A DNA stretch of 64,000 nt from an uncultured Pelagibacteraceae bacterium (GCA_902578115.1 CACHBR010000001.1:124001-188000); one strand, 5' to 3'; positions 21,466-31,442 are shown, counted from the first letter of the stretch. Notes: generated by a model from the sequence alone, not told the origin. A program made the numbers and translations.

Positions 21466-22238
21466 TTTAAGCTTTCAGGAAGATCCAAGCCTTTTTTAGA
21501 TAAAGTAAAAATTTCATAACCGTTATTTGTTATACCAACTGTGTGTTCAAATTGTGCTGATAACAATTTGTCTTTTGTTACTGCTGTCCACCCATCACTT
21601 AATACTTTAGTATTGTAAACACCTTCATTAATCATTGGCTCAATAGTAAATAACATACCAGCAACTAATTTTTCACCAGTTTTCTCCTCTCCGTAATGCA
21701 ATATATTTGGTGATTGATGAAATTTTCTACCAAGTCCATGACCACAAAAGTCTCGCACTACTGAAAAACCCTGTTGTTCAACATGAGTTTGTATTGCATT
21801 ACCTATATCACCAGTAAATGATCCTTCTTTTAATATTTCTATACCCTTGAGCATCGATTCATATGTAACCTTAATTAATTTTTTTGCTTTCACAGAAACG
21901 TCTCCAACTAAATACATTCTACTTGTATCACCATGCCAACCATTCTTAATTGCTGTGACATCTACGTTTAATATATCTCCATCCCTTAAAATTTTATTCT
22001 GTGGTATTCCATGACACACAATATGATTTGCAGAAGTACAACATGATTTTGGAAAACCTCTATAATATAAGGGGGCAGAGTAGGCACCATGATCATTAAT
22101 ATACTCATAACATACTTTATCTATCTTCTCAGTGGTTACACCTGGTTTTATAATGGTATTCAATTCATCAAGTGTACCAGACGCGATAGCACCTGCTTCT
22201 CTTGTTCCATCAAAGGATTTTAAAAATTCTTCATTCAT
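21462..22238 (-). CDS. map: Type I methionine aminopeptidase
   Basis: SCCTSANHIVCHGIP, GDILNVDVTAIKNGWHGDTSRMY, FCGHGLGRKFHQSPNILHYG, FTIEPMIN. Confidence 0.95.
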   Translation of the reverse strand: MNEEFLKSFDGTREAGAIASGTLDELNTIIKPGVTTEKIDKVCYEYINDHGAYSAPLYYRGFPKSCCTSANHIVCHGIPQNKILRDGDILNVDVTAIKNGWHGDTSRMYLVGDVSVKAKKLIKVTYESMLKGIEILKEGSFTGDIGNAIQTHVEQQGFSVVRDFCGHGLGRKFHQSPNILHYGEEKTGEKLVAGMLFTIEPMINEGVYNTKVLSDGWTAVTKDKLLSAQFEHTVGITNNGYEIFTLSKKGLDLPESLK

Positions 22239-22935
22239 TCAATAAATCTATTTTTTTATTTATTTCTATTCCTTTGTTTGAAAATTTACAATCATAACAA
22301 AGAACATTAACGTTTTTTTTTAACGCATTGTTAAAAACTGCATAATATTTTGGATCTATATCTGAAGCTATACTAAATGACTTGCATTTTTCCATTTGAA
22401 TTAGAAACATTAAGTAACTCTCATACCCTTGTTCATAGGCGCTTATCAAATTTTCTAAATGTTTTTTTCCTCGGCTAGTTACAGAGTCTGGGAATTCGGC
22501 ATGTTTTGTTTTTCTTTGTAATGATACACTCTTAACCTCTAAAAATGCTTTTTTTTCAGTTTTATTATTATATAAGAAAAAATCAAATCTAGTATCTTTA
22601 CCAAACTTTTTTTCAGGTCTAATTATTTGAAAACTTTTTAACTCTTTAATAAGCCCTTTATTAATAGACTCTTGAACTATTTTGTTTGTAATATGTGTAT
22701 TCACACAAATTTTAACATTATCAACCTCAATAATTTGGAGAGTGTATTTTAACTTTCTTTCCTTGTTTTTTGATTTTGTTATCCAAACCGGGTTTCCTTT
22801 ATCTAACAATTTTATCATTGAGCCAGGGTTAGGACAGTGAGCTGTTACAGTTTTATTTTTTAATTTAATATCAACAAAAAATCGCTTATATCTTTTTATA
22901 AGAACACCTGGTATTAATTCATTCTCAAAATCCAT
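22231..22935 (-). CDS. sfsA: SfsA family DNA/RNA nuclease-like protein
   Basis: LIPGVLIKRYKRFFVDIKL, VTAHCPNPGSMIKLL, AFLEVKSVSL, FPDSVTSRGKKHLENL. Confidence 0.93.
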   Translation of the reverse strand: MDFENELIPGVLIKRYKRFFVDIKLKNKTVTAHCPNPGSMIKLLDKGNPVWITKSKNKERKLKYTLQIIEVDNVKICVNTHITNKIVQESINKGLIKELKSFQIIRPEKKFGKDTRFDFFLYNNKTEKKAFLEVKSVSLQRKTKHAEFPDSVTSRGKKHLENLISAYEQGYESYLMFLIQMEKCKSFSIASDIDPKYYAVFNNALKKNVNVLCYDCKFSNKGIEINKKIDLLNE

Positions 22936-22954
22936 TTTTTAATATTAACAAAAT

Positions 22955-23716
22955 ATGAAAAAAAGAAATAAAAAAATTACTGCAGGCATATTAGTTATTG
23001 GTAATGAAATTTTATCTGGAAGAACAATTGATCAAAATATTTCATTTTTAGCTTTATGGTTGAATAATAACTTGGGCATAAAAGTAAGTGAAGTAAGAAT
23101 TGTCCCTGATATTGAAAGCAAAATAGTAACGAATGTTTTATCCTTAAGTAAAAAAAATAATTACGTTTTAACAACAGGTGGAATAGGCCCCACCCATGAT
23201 GATATTACAGCAAAATCAATATCTAAGGCATTTAAAAAAAAATATACTTATCACAAAGAAGCTTATAATATTTTATTAAAATATTATGGTCACAAAAACT
23301 TTAATGACCCAAGAAAGAAGATGGCAAAAATGCCAACTGGCTCAAAATTAATATATAATCCATCAAGTGCAGCACCAGGTTTTATGATTAAAAATGTTAT
23401 TTGTCTTCCAGGTGTCCCATCAATATTAAAGTCTATGGTCGACAATTTAAAACAATATTTAGTTCCAGGCTCTAAGATTTACAGTTTAAGTATATCTACA
23501 CAAACAATTGAAAGTAATATTGCAAACGGTTTAGAAATTGCGCAAAAAAAATATAGAAAATTTGTTGATATAGGTAGTTATCCTTTTTTTAGACTAGGCA
23601 AAATTGGTGTTTCAATAGTTATTAGATCATCGAACAAGACTCGATTACAATCTTGCCACAAAACTATTGTTAAATTTTTAAAGAAAAAAAAATTAAAAAT
23701 TTTTAAAGGTATCTAA
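22955..23716 (+). CDS. Molybdopterin-binding (MoaB/Mog, CinA N-terminal-like) protein
   Basis: AGILVIGNEILSGRTIDQN, VLTTGGIGPTHDDITA, GAAPGF-type motif SSAAPGFMI. Confidence 0.9.
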   Translation: MKKRNKKITAGILVIGNEILSGRTIDQNISFLALWLNNNLGIKVSEVRIVPDIESKIVTNVLSLSKKNNYVLTTGGIGPTHDDITAKSISKAFKKKYTYHKEAYNILLKYYGHKNFNDPRKKMAKMPTGSKLIYNPSSAAPGFMIKNVICLPGVPSILKSMVDNLKQYLVPGSKIYSLSISTQTIESNIANGLEIAQKKYRKFVDIGSYPFFRLGKIGVSIVIRSSNKTRLQSCHKTIVKFLKKKKLKIFKGI

Positions 23717-24141
23717 TGTTATATTTTGCTTTTGGAAGTAATCTGAATCAAAAACAAATGAAAAAAAGATGTAAGGACTCTAAATACATTGGTTGTTATA
23801 GTTTAAAAAATTATAAATTAGTTTTCAGGAACTTTTATCTTGGAGGTGGAGTGGCTGATGTTCAAAAACAAAAAAAAAGCACAGTATTAGGAGCAATATA
23901 TCAAATTTCTAAAAGCGATGAAAAAAAATTAGATATATATGAAGATTTTCCAAACACCTATATCAAGAAGTATTTTAAACTGTTAGGAAAAAAAGTAATG
24001 TTTTATTATATGCCAAAGAAAACAATACAAACGCCCCCGAGTAGAAGATATTTAAATTTAATAATACAAGGCTACAAAGATTGTGGTTATAAAAATAATT
24101 ATATTATCATATCAAGAAATAAAAAAATAAAAGTTAGATGA
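23716..24141 (+). CDS. Gamma-glutamylcyclotransferase (AIG2-like) family protein
   Basis: LYFAFGSNLNQKQMKKRC N-terminus, LGAIYQISKSDEKKLDIYEDFPNTY. Confidence 0.82.
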   Translation: MLYFAFGSNLNQKQMKKRCKDSKYIGCYSLKNYKLVFRNFYLGGGVADVQKQKKSTVLGAIYQISKSDEKKLDIYEDFPNTYIKKYFKLLGKKVMFYYMPKKTIQTPPSRRYLNLIIQGYKDCGYKNNYIIISRNKKIKVR

Positions 24142-25034
24142 GAATATTTGACTGTTTTATGTTTTACGACGAAGAGATGTTGTTAGATATTAGATTGAAT
24201 ATTTTAAATAAATTTATTGATCAATTTATTATTATTGAAAGTACATTTTCACATAATGGAAAGAAAAGAGAGTTAATATTTGATATTGAAAAATATAAAA
24301 AATTTAAGAATAAAATAAAATATTTCGTAGTTGATAAAAAGCCAAGTGAAATTGAAACTATTAATTCTTATGATACTGACCATATTAAAGAGAATAAAAC
24401 TATTATGAATGCAGTATGGTTTGAAAATTCTCAACGTAATGCAATAAACACTCTTTTAACCTCTGCTGATGCTAATGATCAAATAATAATATCTGATTTA
24501 GATGAAATACCAAATTTAGAAAATATAAATTTCAAAAATATCAAGAATAAGTTGATTTTATTCAAACAGAAAATGTTTTACTACAAATTTAACTTGTTTT
24601 TAGACAATATGGATTGGTGTGGATCTAAATCTTGTAAGAAAAAAGATCTTTTAACTCCTCAATGGTTGAGAGAAATAAAGGATAAAAAATATCCTTTATG
24701 GAGAATTGATACTTTATTTTCAAAAAAAAAATACAATGATATTTTTTTTGTTGAACAAGGTGGTTGGCATTTTACAAATATAAAATCGCCTGAGGATATA
24801 GATATAAAGCTAAGATCTTACCTGCACCACCCAGATTATGTAAAAAGTAAAATTGGTCCTAGAGAAATAAGTGAAATGATAAGAAAAAAACAACCTGTCT
24901 ATGATTTGACTGTAAACTCATCGGAAACTAAGGACAGAAGTAAATCAAAACTAAAAATATCAAGTTTAAGTGAGTTACCGTTATATATTCAACAAAATAA
25001 AGATAAATTTAGCGAATGGATAATAAATAACTAA
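24138..25034 (+). CDS. Glycosyltransferase family 17-like protein
   Basis: MRIFDCFMFYDEEMLLDIRLNILNKFIDQFIIIESTFSHNGKKR, IISDLDEIPNL. Confidence 0.8.
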   Translation: MRIFDCFMFYDEEMLLDIRLNILNKFIDQFIIIESTFSHNGKKRELIFDIEKYKKFKNKIKYFVVDKKPSEIETINSYDTDHIKENKTIMNAVWFENSQRNAINTLLTSADANDQIIISDLDEIPNLENINFKNIKNKLILFKQKMFYYKFNLFLDNMDWCGSKSCKKKDLLTPQWLREIKDKKYPLWRIDTLFSKKKYNDIFFVEQGGWHFTNIKSPEDIDIKLRSYLHHPDYVKSKIGPREISEMIRKKQPVYDLTVNSSETKDRSKSKLKISSLSELPLYIQQNKDKFSEWIINN

Positions 25035-25035
25035 A

Positions 25036-25950
25036 ATGAATTCTAATGCAATCGTAACACTGGCTGATTCAAATTATTTTGAATTATTAGAGGAATTGAT
25101 TAAATCAATAAAAGTACATGATCAAAGTAATAGTATATCAATATGTGTACTAGATGCAGGTTTAACTGAACAGCAAGTAAAAATTTTAAAAGACAAAGTT
25201 TATTCAGTAAAAAAAGCTGAGTGGGACATCAAAGTACCTGGATATAAAGTTCTTAAAAAAGAATGGTTAAAAAGTCAGGTATCAAGAGCTTTCATTCCAA
25301 AATATTTTCCAGAATTTGAAAAATATCTTTGGATAGATTGTGACGCTTGGGTTAATTCTTGGTCAGCTGTTGAACTTTATTTTAAGGCTTGTGAAGATGG
25401 AAAACTTGGTATTACTCAAAGTATTGGTCCAGGTTATAGAATAATGTCAAAAGTTAAATGGTTATTAGGGAAAGTAGCAATAATTAAGTCTCAAAATTAC
25501 AAACATGCTAAAGCTTCAGGAATTGACGATGAAATCTCTAGAAAATTAGCTTTCGCTCCTCACATAAATATTGGAGTTTTCTCTTTGGAAAAAAATTCTA
25601 AATGTTGGAGTATATGGCAAAAAAATTTAGAAAAAACTTTGTCAAAGGGAAAAGTTTTTGGTTCTGAGGGTCTTGCAATTAATATTGCAGTTTATCACGA
25701 CAATGTTGATGTAGAATTTTTACCATTAAAATGTAATTGGATTACAAGTCATTTATTACCCAAATACGATACCAGTAAGAATACTTTTGTTGAGCCATAT
25801 TTACCTAATGAAACCATTGGTATTATACATTTAGCTGCTGGACTCTGGAAAAATAATAAAGATATGAGATTAAACAAAGATGTAAAAGTAGAGATCAAAA
25901 CGCTTGAAGGTAAAAAAATTGATAAAAGTTTAAGATACGGAATTAAATAA
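25036..25950 (+). CDS. Glycosyltransferase (GT8-like, DxD motif)
   Basis: IVTLADSNYFELLEELIKSIKVH, YLWIDCDAWVNSW (DxD), FAPHINIGVFSLE. Confidence 0.65.
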   Translation: MNSNAIVTLADSNYFELLEELIKSIKVHDQSNSISICVLDAGLTEQQVKILKDKVYSVKKAEWDIKVPGYKVLKKEWLKSQVSRAFIPKYFPEFEKYLWIDCDAWVNSWSAVELYFKACEDGKLGITQSIGPGYRIMSKVKWLLGKVAIIKSQNYKHAKASGIDDEISRKLAFAPHINIGVFSLEKNSKCWSIWQKNLEKTLSKGKVFGSEGLAINIAVYHDNVDVEFLPLKCNWITSHLLPKYDTSKNTFVEPYLPNETIGIIHLAAGLWKNNKDMRLNKDVKVEIKTLEGKKIDKSLRYGIK

Positions 25951-25952
25951 AT

Positions 25953-27536
25953 ATGAATAAAATTAAGAATATTTTATTTATAATGGCAGATCAACTTAGA
26001 TGGGATTATCTATCTTGCTATGGTCACCCTCACATTCAAACAAAAAATATAGATAAACTCGCAAATAAAGGCGTCTTATTTGAATCTGCATATGTTCAAT
26101 CACCAGTTTGTGGTCCATCAAGGGCTTCTTATTATACTGGCCGAACAGTTTTCAGTCACGGCTCGACATGGAACCAAGTTCCATTACCAATAGGAGAATT
26201 AACTATAGGTGACTATTTAAGAAAATCTGGAATAAGAACAGGCATTGTTGGTAAGACACATATGAAACCTGATACAGAGGGTATGGCGCGTTTAGGAATT
26301 AATAAAGATACTGAAATTGGTTTAATAATAAGCGAACCAGGTTTTGAACCTTACGAAAGAGACGATGGTCTTCATCCAAATAATCATGTTAAAAAATATA
26401 AAAAAAAATTATCTTACAATGATTGGCTAAATAAACTTGGATATGAAGGAGATAATCCATGGGACAGTTGGGCTAATTCTGCTGAAGGTAAAAATGGAGA
26501 AATGCTCAGTGGTTGGAAGCTAAGAAATTCAAATAAGCCAGCCAGAATCCCTGAAAAGCATTCCGAAACTGCTTTTATGACAAATAGAGCGATGGAATTT
26601 ATAGATGAAAGCTCTGATAAGCCATGGTTTTTACATTTGTCCTACATCAAACCGCATTGGCCTTATATTGCCCCAGCTCCATATCACAAAATGTTTTCTC
26701 AAAATCAGTTTAATCAAGTTCAAAGGAATGAGAAACAAAAAGAAAATATGAATCCAGTTTATAAAGCTTTTGTAGAAACGAGAGTCTCAAAAACTTTTTC
26801 AAAAGACGAGGTTAGAAATACGGTTATGTCAGGCTATATGGGATTAATTAAACAAATTGATGATAATCTTGGTAGACTTTTTGATTTTCTTGAAAAAAAA
26901 GGAAATATGAAAGATACAATGATAATTTTTACATCTGATCATGGTGACTATCTTGGAGACCATTGGTTAGGAGACAAAGAATTATTTCATGAACAAATAG
27001 TAAAAGTTCCAATGATTATTTATGATCCAAGGGAAATGGCTAACAAAACTAGAGGGCACAAAGAAAAACGTTTTGTTGAAGCGATTGATCTTCTTCCAAC
27101 TTTTTTAGATGCGGTAGAAAGCAAAGAGAGCAAACACAGACTAGAGGGTAATTCTTTGATGCCTTTAATAAATGCTAATAAAATCACCAATTGGAAAGAT
27201 GCGGTATTTAGTGAGATTGATTATTCATTCAACGAAGCTAGAAAGATACTAAATTTAGGTGCTTCAGATGCAAGAGGTTATATGATTAGAAACAATGAAT
27301 GGAAATATATTTATTTTAAAGGCTTTCCTCCTCAACTGTTTAATTTAAAAAATGATCCTGATGAATTTAAAGATTTAGGCCAGTCAAAAGATCATTCTAA
27401 AATTAGAAACGAAATGAAAGAGCTTTTATTAAAAAAATTAGTTAGTAGAAAAAACAGAGTCGCAGCATCAGACGAGTTTGTTCTTGAAGATAGAGATTAT
27501 ACAAAAGAAGATGATATAATGATTGGAGTTTGGTAA
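25953..27536 (+). CDS. Type I sulfatase / phosphonate monoester hydrolase-like enzyme
   Basis: IMADQLRWDYLSCYGH, CGPSRASYYTGR (CxPSR-type formylglycine motif), FTSDHGDYLGDHWLGDKE. Confidence 0.88.
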   Translation: MNKIKNILFIMADQLRWDYLSCYGHPHIQTKNIDKLANKGVLFESAYVQSPVCGPSRASYYTGRTVFSHGSTWNQVPLPIGELTIGDYLRKSGIRTGIVGKTHMKPDTEGMARLGINKDTEIGLIISEPGFEPYERDDGLHPNNHVKKYKKKLSYNDWLNKLGYEGDNPWDSWANSAEGKNGEMLSGWKLRNSNKPARIPEKHSETAFMTNRAMEFIDESSDKPWFLHLSYIKPHWPYIAPAPYHKMFSQNQFNQVQRNEKQKENMNPVYKAFVETRVSKTFSKDEVRNTVMSGYMGLIKQIDDNLGRLFDFLEKKGNMKDTMIIFTSDHGDYLGDHWLGDKELFHEQIVKVPMIIYDPREMANKTRGHKEKRFVEAIDLLPTFLDAVESKESKHRLEGNSLMPLINANKITNWKDAVFSEIDYSFNEARKILNLGASDARGYMIRNNEWKYIYFKGFPPQLFNLKNDPDEFKDLGQSKDHSKIRNEMKELLLKKLVSRKNRVAASDEFVLEDRDYTKEDDIMIGVW

Positions 27537-27542
27537 TTTTTT

Positions 27543-28379
27543 ATGAGCAATATAGAGGTAGATAAAATTATTGTTCCAACACCTGCTTCAGATGGAGCTG
27601 GTGTTAAATTAAAAAGAAGTATTGGCGTTGAACCAAATTATTTTGATCCCTTTTTAATGTTAGATGAATTTGGATCAGAAAATAAAGACGATTACGTTGC
27701 AGGATTTCCTGCTCATCCACATAGAGGTATTGAAACAGTAACATATATGTTAGCCGGTGAGTTTGAACACAAAGATAGCACCGGTGGCAAAGGACGTATG
27801 ACTGCAGGTGATGTTCAATGGATGAAAACGGGTAGCGGAATAATTCACTCAGAAATGCCGGCAATGAAAGAAGGTAGACTACATGGCTTTCAACTTTGGA
27901 TAAATATGCCGGCAAAATATAAAATGAATAAACCTGAATACATTTATATAGACTCAAAAAAAATGAGCGTCCACAAAGATGAAGATAAAAAAATAAAAGT
28001 TATTGCGGGTAAATTTGAAAAAGCAGAAGGACCAGTTAAAAAACACAATGTTGAACCAATTTATTTTGATATTGAAATAAATGAAAATAAATATTTTAAA
28101 TTTAAATTACCTAAAAAACATAATTCATTAATTTATTTGATAGACGGAGAGATTAAAATTGGTGATAAACAACACAAACAAGCTAAGGACTCCACTTTAA
28201 TTTTACTTACCAAAGGTGAGGAATTAAAAATATTAGCAACATCCAAAGCAAAATTTTTATTAATATCAGGAAAACCAATTGGTGAGCAAATTGCTAGAGG
28301 TGGACCATTTGTAATGAATACTAAAGCTGAAATTCAGCAAGCTATCGAAGATTATCATAGCGGAACTTTTGTAAAATAA
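27543..28379 (+). CDS. Pirin family protein
   Basis: FDPFLMLDEFG, FPAHPHRGIETVTYMLAGEFEHKDSTGGKG, QWMKTGSGIIHSEMP, ISGKPIGEQIARGGPFVMNT. Confidence 0.95.
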   Translation: MSNIEVDKIIVPTPASDGAGVKLKRSIGVEPNYFDPFLMLDEFGSENKDDYVAGFPAHPHRGIETVTYMLAGEFEHKDSTGGKGRMTAGDVQWMKTGSGIIHSEMPAMKEGRLHGFQLWINMPAKYKMNKPEYIYIDSKKMSVHKDEDKKIKVIAGKFEKAEGPVKKHNVEPIYFDIEINENKYFKFKLPKKHNSLIYLIDGEIKIGDKQHKQAKDSTLILLTKGEELKILATSKAKFLLISGKPIGEQIARGGPFVMNTKAEIQQAIEDYHSGTFVK

Positions 28380-28382
28380 ATT

Positions 28383-28709
28383 ATGTGCCCAATTTGTTGG
28401 ATTAGTGGTTTTATTGCTGCTTTACTTGGCGGATCCATGATAGCTGTCGTAAATCACCCAATTTCATGGATAATAAGTGTTATTTTAATAGCATACGCAG
28501 TTTATAAATTCTATGAGTCGAGAAAAAGAGGTTTAAAAATGAATGACGAAACTAAAGCTAGAAATAGAAAAACTATTTTTAGATTTGTTCAAGGTGTTGT
28601 GCTTGGATCTTTCGTTACCGCTGCTGTTTTTTATAGTTTAACTTATAAAGAACATGAAAGAATGCACGATTTATTAGAACAACACGGTTTAGAAAAACAC
28701 GAACACTAG
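28383..28709 (+). CDS. Small membrane protein of unknown function
   Basis: 108-aa ORF with two hydrophobic segments, 3 nt after the pirin gene, MCPICWISG N-terminus. Confidence 0.6.
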   Translation: MCPICWISGFIAALLGGSMIAVVNHPISWIISVILIAYAVYKFYESRKRGLKMNDETKARNRKTIFRFVQGVVLGSFVTAAVFYSLTYKEHERMHDLLEQHGLEKHEH

Positions 28710-30016
28710 GACATCATCAAACTTGGAAGAAACAAACATATTGCAGGAAATGCAATAATAAGTGCAAGTCTAATCATATCAGTAAGTAAAAAGGGAAGAG
28801 TTCCAAACCAAATTGTTTGAAGAGGAGTTCTTTGCATTACACCTTTTATAACAAATAAATTCATCCCAACTGGGGGAGAAATTAAACCAAATTCAACCAC
28901 TATAACAGCGAATATACCAAACCAAATTGGATCTATACCCGCATCAGCAATTACAGGGTAAAAAACTGGTATTGTTAAAAATAACATAGCAAGCGAATCC
29001 ATTACTGTTCCAAGTACTAAGTAAATAGCACAGATAACAAGAATTATTCCAACCTGAGTTAATTGTAAGTCGTTAATGAAATCAACAACAGTAAAAGGTA
29101 ACTGCGTAACAGTTATTAAAACATTAAATACTGCAGCACCTATCACTATAAGATAAAGTGCACCAACAGTTTTGATTGTATCCCATACTGAATTTTTCAA
29201 CATTTCCAAAGTTAATTGTCTTCTAAAGAAAATAAAGATTAAAACCAAAATTACCCCAACCGCTGCACTCTCAGTTGCGGTAAAAAAACCTAAATAAAGT
29301 CCACCCATGATAATTGCAAAAATTAAAAATATGGGAAACACTTTCCATAAAGCAGCCATTCTCTCTTTAAATGGCATTTTGTTCCCGTACCCACCTTGGT
29401 CAGGATAAATTAAAAGATAAACTCTGATAGCAACCATATAAAGAACAACTGCTATTAAACCTGGTATCAAAGCAGCGAAGAAAAGTTTCTGAACAGATTG
29501 CTCAGTAAGATAAGCATATATAACTAAAATGACACTTGGTGGAATTATTATTCCTAAAGTTCCACCAGATGCAATCGATCCACTAATTAAAGCGTCACTG
29601 TAACCATGTCTTCTCATTTCTGGAGCTGCCATTTGTGACATCGTTGCTGCAGTTGCAATTGAAGAACCACAAATCATCCCAAAACCAGCACAGGCACCAA
29701 CTGTTGACATCGCAAGACCACCTTTATAATGACCTACAATTGCATAAGCTGCATCGTACAAATTTCTTGAAAGGTTAGCTCTATTTGCAAGATTACCCAT
29801 TAAAACAAAGAAAGGTAAAACTGATAAACTATACTTTGATACAGCTTCATAGGGTGCAGTACCCAAAATAAAAAAAGCTTGTTCAAACCCAACTATAAAT
29901 CCAAATCCAGCGAAACCCACTATTAGCATTGAAATTCCAATAGGAATATTAAGTGCCATTAAAATTAGAACTGCTAAAAAAGCCAATGCTCCATTAACTA
30001 TCGGATCAAAACTCAT
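28706..30016 (-). CDS. TRAP transporter large permease (DctM family)
   Basis: LNIPIGISMLIVGFAGFG, GHYKGGLAMSTVGACAGFGMICGSSIATAATMSQMAAPEMRRHGYSDALISGSIASGGTLGIIIPPS. Confidence 0.96.
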   Translation of the reverse strand: MSFDPIVNGALAFLAVLILMALNIPIGISMLIVGFAGFGFIVGFEQAFFILGTAPYEAVSKYSLSVLPFFVLMGNLANRANLSRNLYDAAYAIVGHYKGGLAMSTVGACAGFGMICGSSIATAATMSQMAAPEMRRHGYSDALISGSIASGGTLGIIIPPSVILVIYAYLTEQSVQKLFFAALIPGLIAVVLYMVAIRVYLLIYPDQGGYGNKMPFKERMAALWKVFPIFLIFAIIMGGLYLGFFTATESAAVGVILVLIFIFFRRQLTLEMLKNSVWDTIKTVGALYLIVIGAAVFNVLITVTQLPFTVVDFINDLQLTQVGIILVICAIYLVLGTVMDSLAMLFLTIPVFYPVIADAGIDPIWFGIFAVIVVEFGLISPPVGMNLFVIKGVMQRTPLQTIWFGTLPFLLTDMIRLALIIAFPAICLFLPSLMMS

Positions 30017-30491
30017 TTCTATTACTTTCTTTTATAGATTGAATAAACCAAAGTATTATTGCTAAAACACTTAACCACATTGCTATAGCTGTCGCGAAAT
30101 AAAATGGATAAAAACTTAACTCTAGATCGATAGTAACTCTCTTGTTTTCAAAAAAAGCAAAAGCCTCCTTTGTAGTACCATAGGCAACAAATGACATTAT
30201 TACTAACATCAAAATAAATCTTAAAACTATAATAAAAGTTTGTAATTTTGAAATAGCTATATTTTTAATAAAATCTGCTGACACATGAGCATTTAAAAAA
30301 AAGGCTCGAGGCATCGCAAGAAAAGCGACTAATGCAATTCCAAATTCTACAATTTCAATAGTACCTGCAACAGGAGAATTTAAAAAGCGTCTTCCAAAAA
30401 CATCACAAAAAGTAAGTATAGCTAAAGAAAATAAAATCAATCCAGATGCCATTGCGGCATAGTCAAAAATTTTATTTATTTTAATTTGCAT
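30006..30491 (-). CDS. TRAP transporter small permease (DctQ family)
   Basis: Four hydrophobic segments, TFCDVFGRRFLNSPVAGTIEIVEFGIALVAFLAMPRAFFLNAHVSADF; overlaps dctM-like gene. Confidence 0.92.
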   Translation of the reverse strand: MQIKINKIFDYAAMASGLILFSLAILTFCDVFGRRFLNSPVAGTIEIVEFGIALVAFLAMPRAFFLNAHVSADFIKNIAISKLQTFIIVLRFILMLVIMSFVAYGTTKEAFAFFENKRVTIDLELSFYPFYFATAIAMWLSVLAIILWFIQSIKESNRNEF

Positions 30492-30544
30492 AAGAATATT
30501 GTAGCCTAGCAGAGATTAATAGATAAAGGCATACATAATAATTT

Positions 30545-31396
30545 ATGAAATTTGTTTCTTTTTTGCTTAAAGGTCAGCCAAAATTCGGTATTTCTGATGG
30601 AAATAATATCACAGATCTTACAGGAAAAATTAAAGGCGCAGAGACTTTAAAAGAGCTTATATCAAATAAATCGATACAAGAGGCTAAAGATTTTTCAAAA
30701 AAAAATCCAGGAAAAATAAATCATGATGAAATCGAGTATCTCCCAGTAATTCCAAATCCTGGAAAAATAGTTTGTGTTGGCCTTAATTATAGTGAACACG
30801 TTAAAGAAACGGGAAGAACTGTAGAACAAAATCCTGTAATCTTTTTAAGAGTTCCTGAAAGTCAAACCGCACACAAACAACCAATTCAAAGACCAAAGGT
30901 ATCAGAAAGCTTAGATTATGAATGTGAGATGGCTGTAATAATGGGTAATGCTGGCAAACATATAAAACCTGAAGATGCTCTTAAACATATAGTGGGTTAT
31001 TCTTGTTATAATGAATGTACTGTTAGAGAGTGGCAACAACATACAAGACAATTTGGAATGGGTAAAAATTTTGAAAGAACAGGAAGCTTCGGACCTCATA
31101 TGATTTTAGCAGAAAACATCCCAGACTACACAAAATTATCAATCCAAACTCGCTTGAATGGAACAGTCATGCAAAGTGCAAAGTTGAGCCAATTAATTTT
31201 TGATATACCTAGCTTAATTACTTACGTTTCGAAGGCTATACCTTGGAGAGCAGGCGATGTTCTAGTAACAGGAACACCTGGCGGAGTAGGATTTAAGAGA
31301 AAACCACCTATTTTCATGAAAGATGGAGACAAAGTTGAGGTAGAGATCTCTGAAATTGGTATACTTTCGAACATAATTAAGGATGAAAAAATCTAA
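30545..31396 (+). CDS. Fumarylacetoacetate hydrolase (FAH) family protein
   Basis: PGKIVCVGLNYSEHVKETGR, DYECEMAVIMG, GYSCYNECTVREWQ, GDVLVTGTPGGVGFKRKPP. Confidence 0.92.
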   Translation: MKFVSFLLKGQPKFGISDGNNITDLTGKIKGAETLKELISNKSIQEAKDFSKKNPGKINHDEIEYLPVIPNPGKIVCVGLNYSEHVKETGRTVEQNPVIFLRVPESQTAHKQPIQRPKVSESLDYECEMAVIMGNAGKHIKPEDALKHIVGYSCYNECTVREWQQHTRQFGMGKNFERTGSFGPHMILAENIPDYTKLSIQTRLNGTVMQSAKLSQLIFDIPSLITYVSKAIPWRAGDVLVTGTPGGVGFKRKPPIFMKDGDKVEVEISEIGILSNIIKDEKI

Positions 31397-31442
31397 AATT
31401 AAAGTTAAGCTTTAAGAATAAATTAATTTATTTGGGGGAAAA

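Noticed and set aside
28383-28709. Small membrane protein as toxin/antitoxin or bacteriocin component
   Set aside because: No partner gene or toxin motif; left as unknown membrane protein.
31397-31442. TTAAAG-TTAAG-CTTTAA inverted repeat upstream of dctP as a riboswitch or operator
   Set aside because: Only 6-bp AT-rich arms in a 46-nt gap; too short and too likely by chance to claim.
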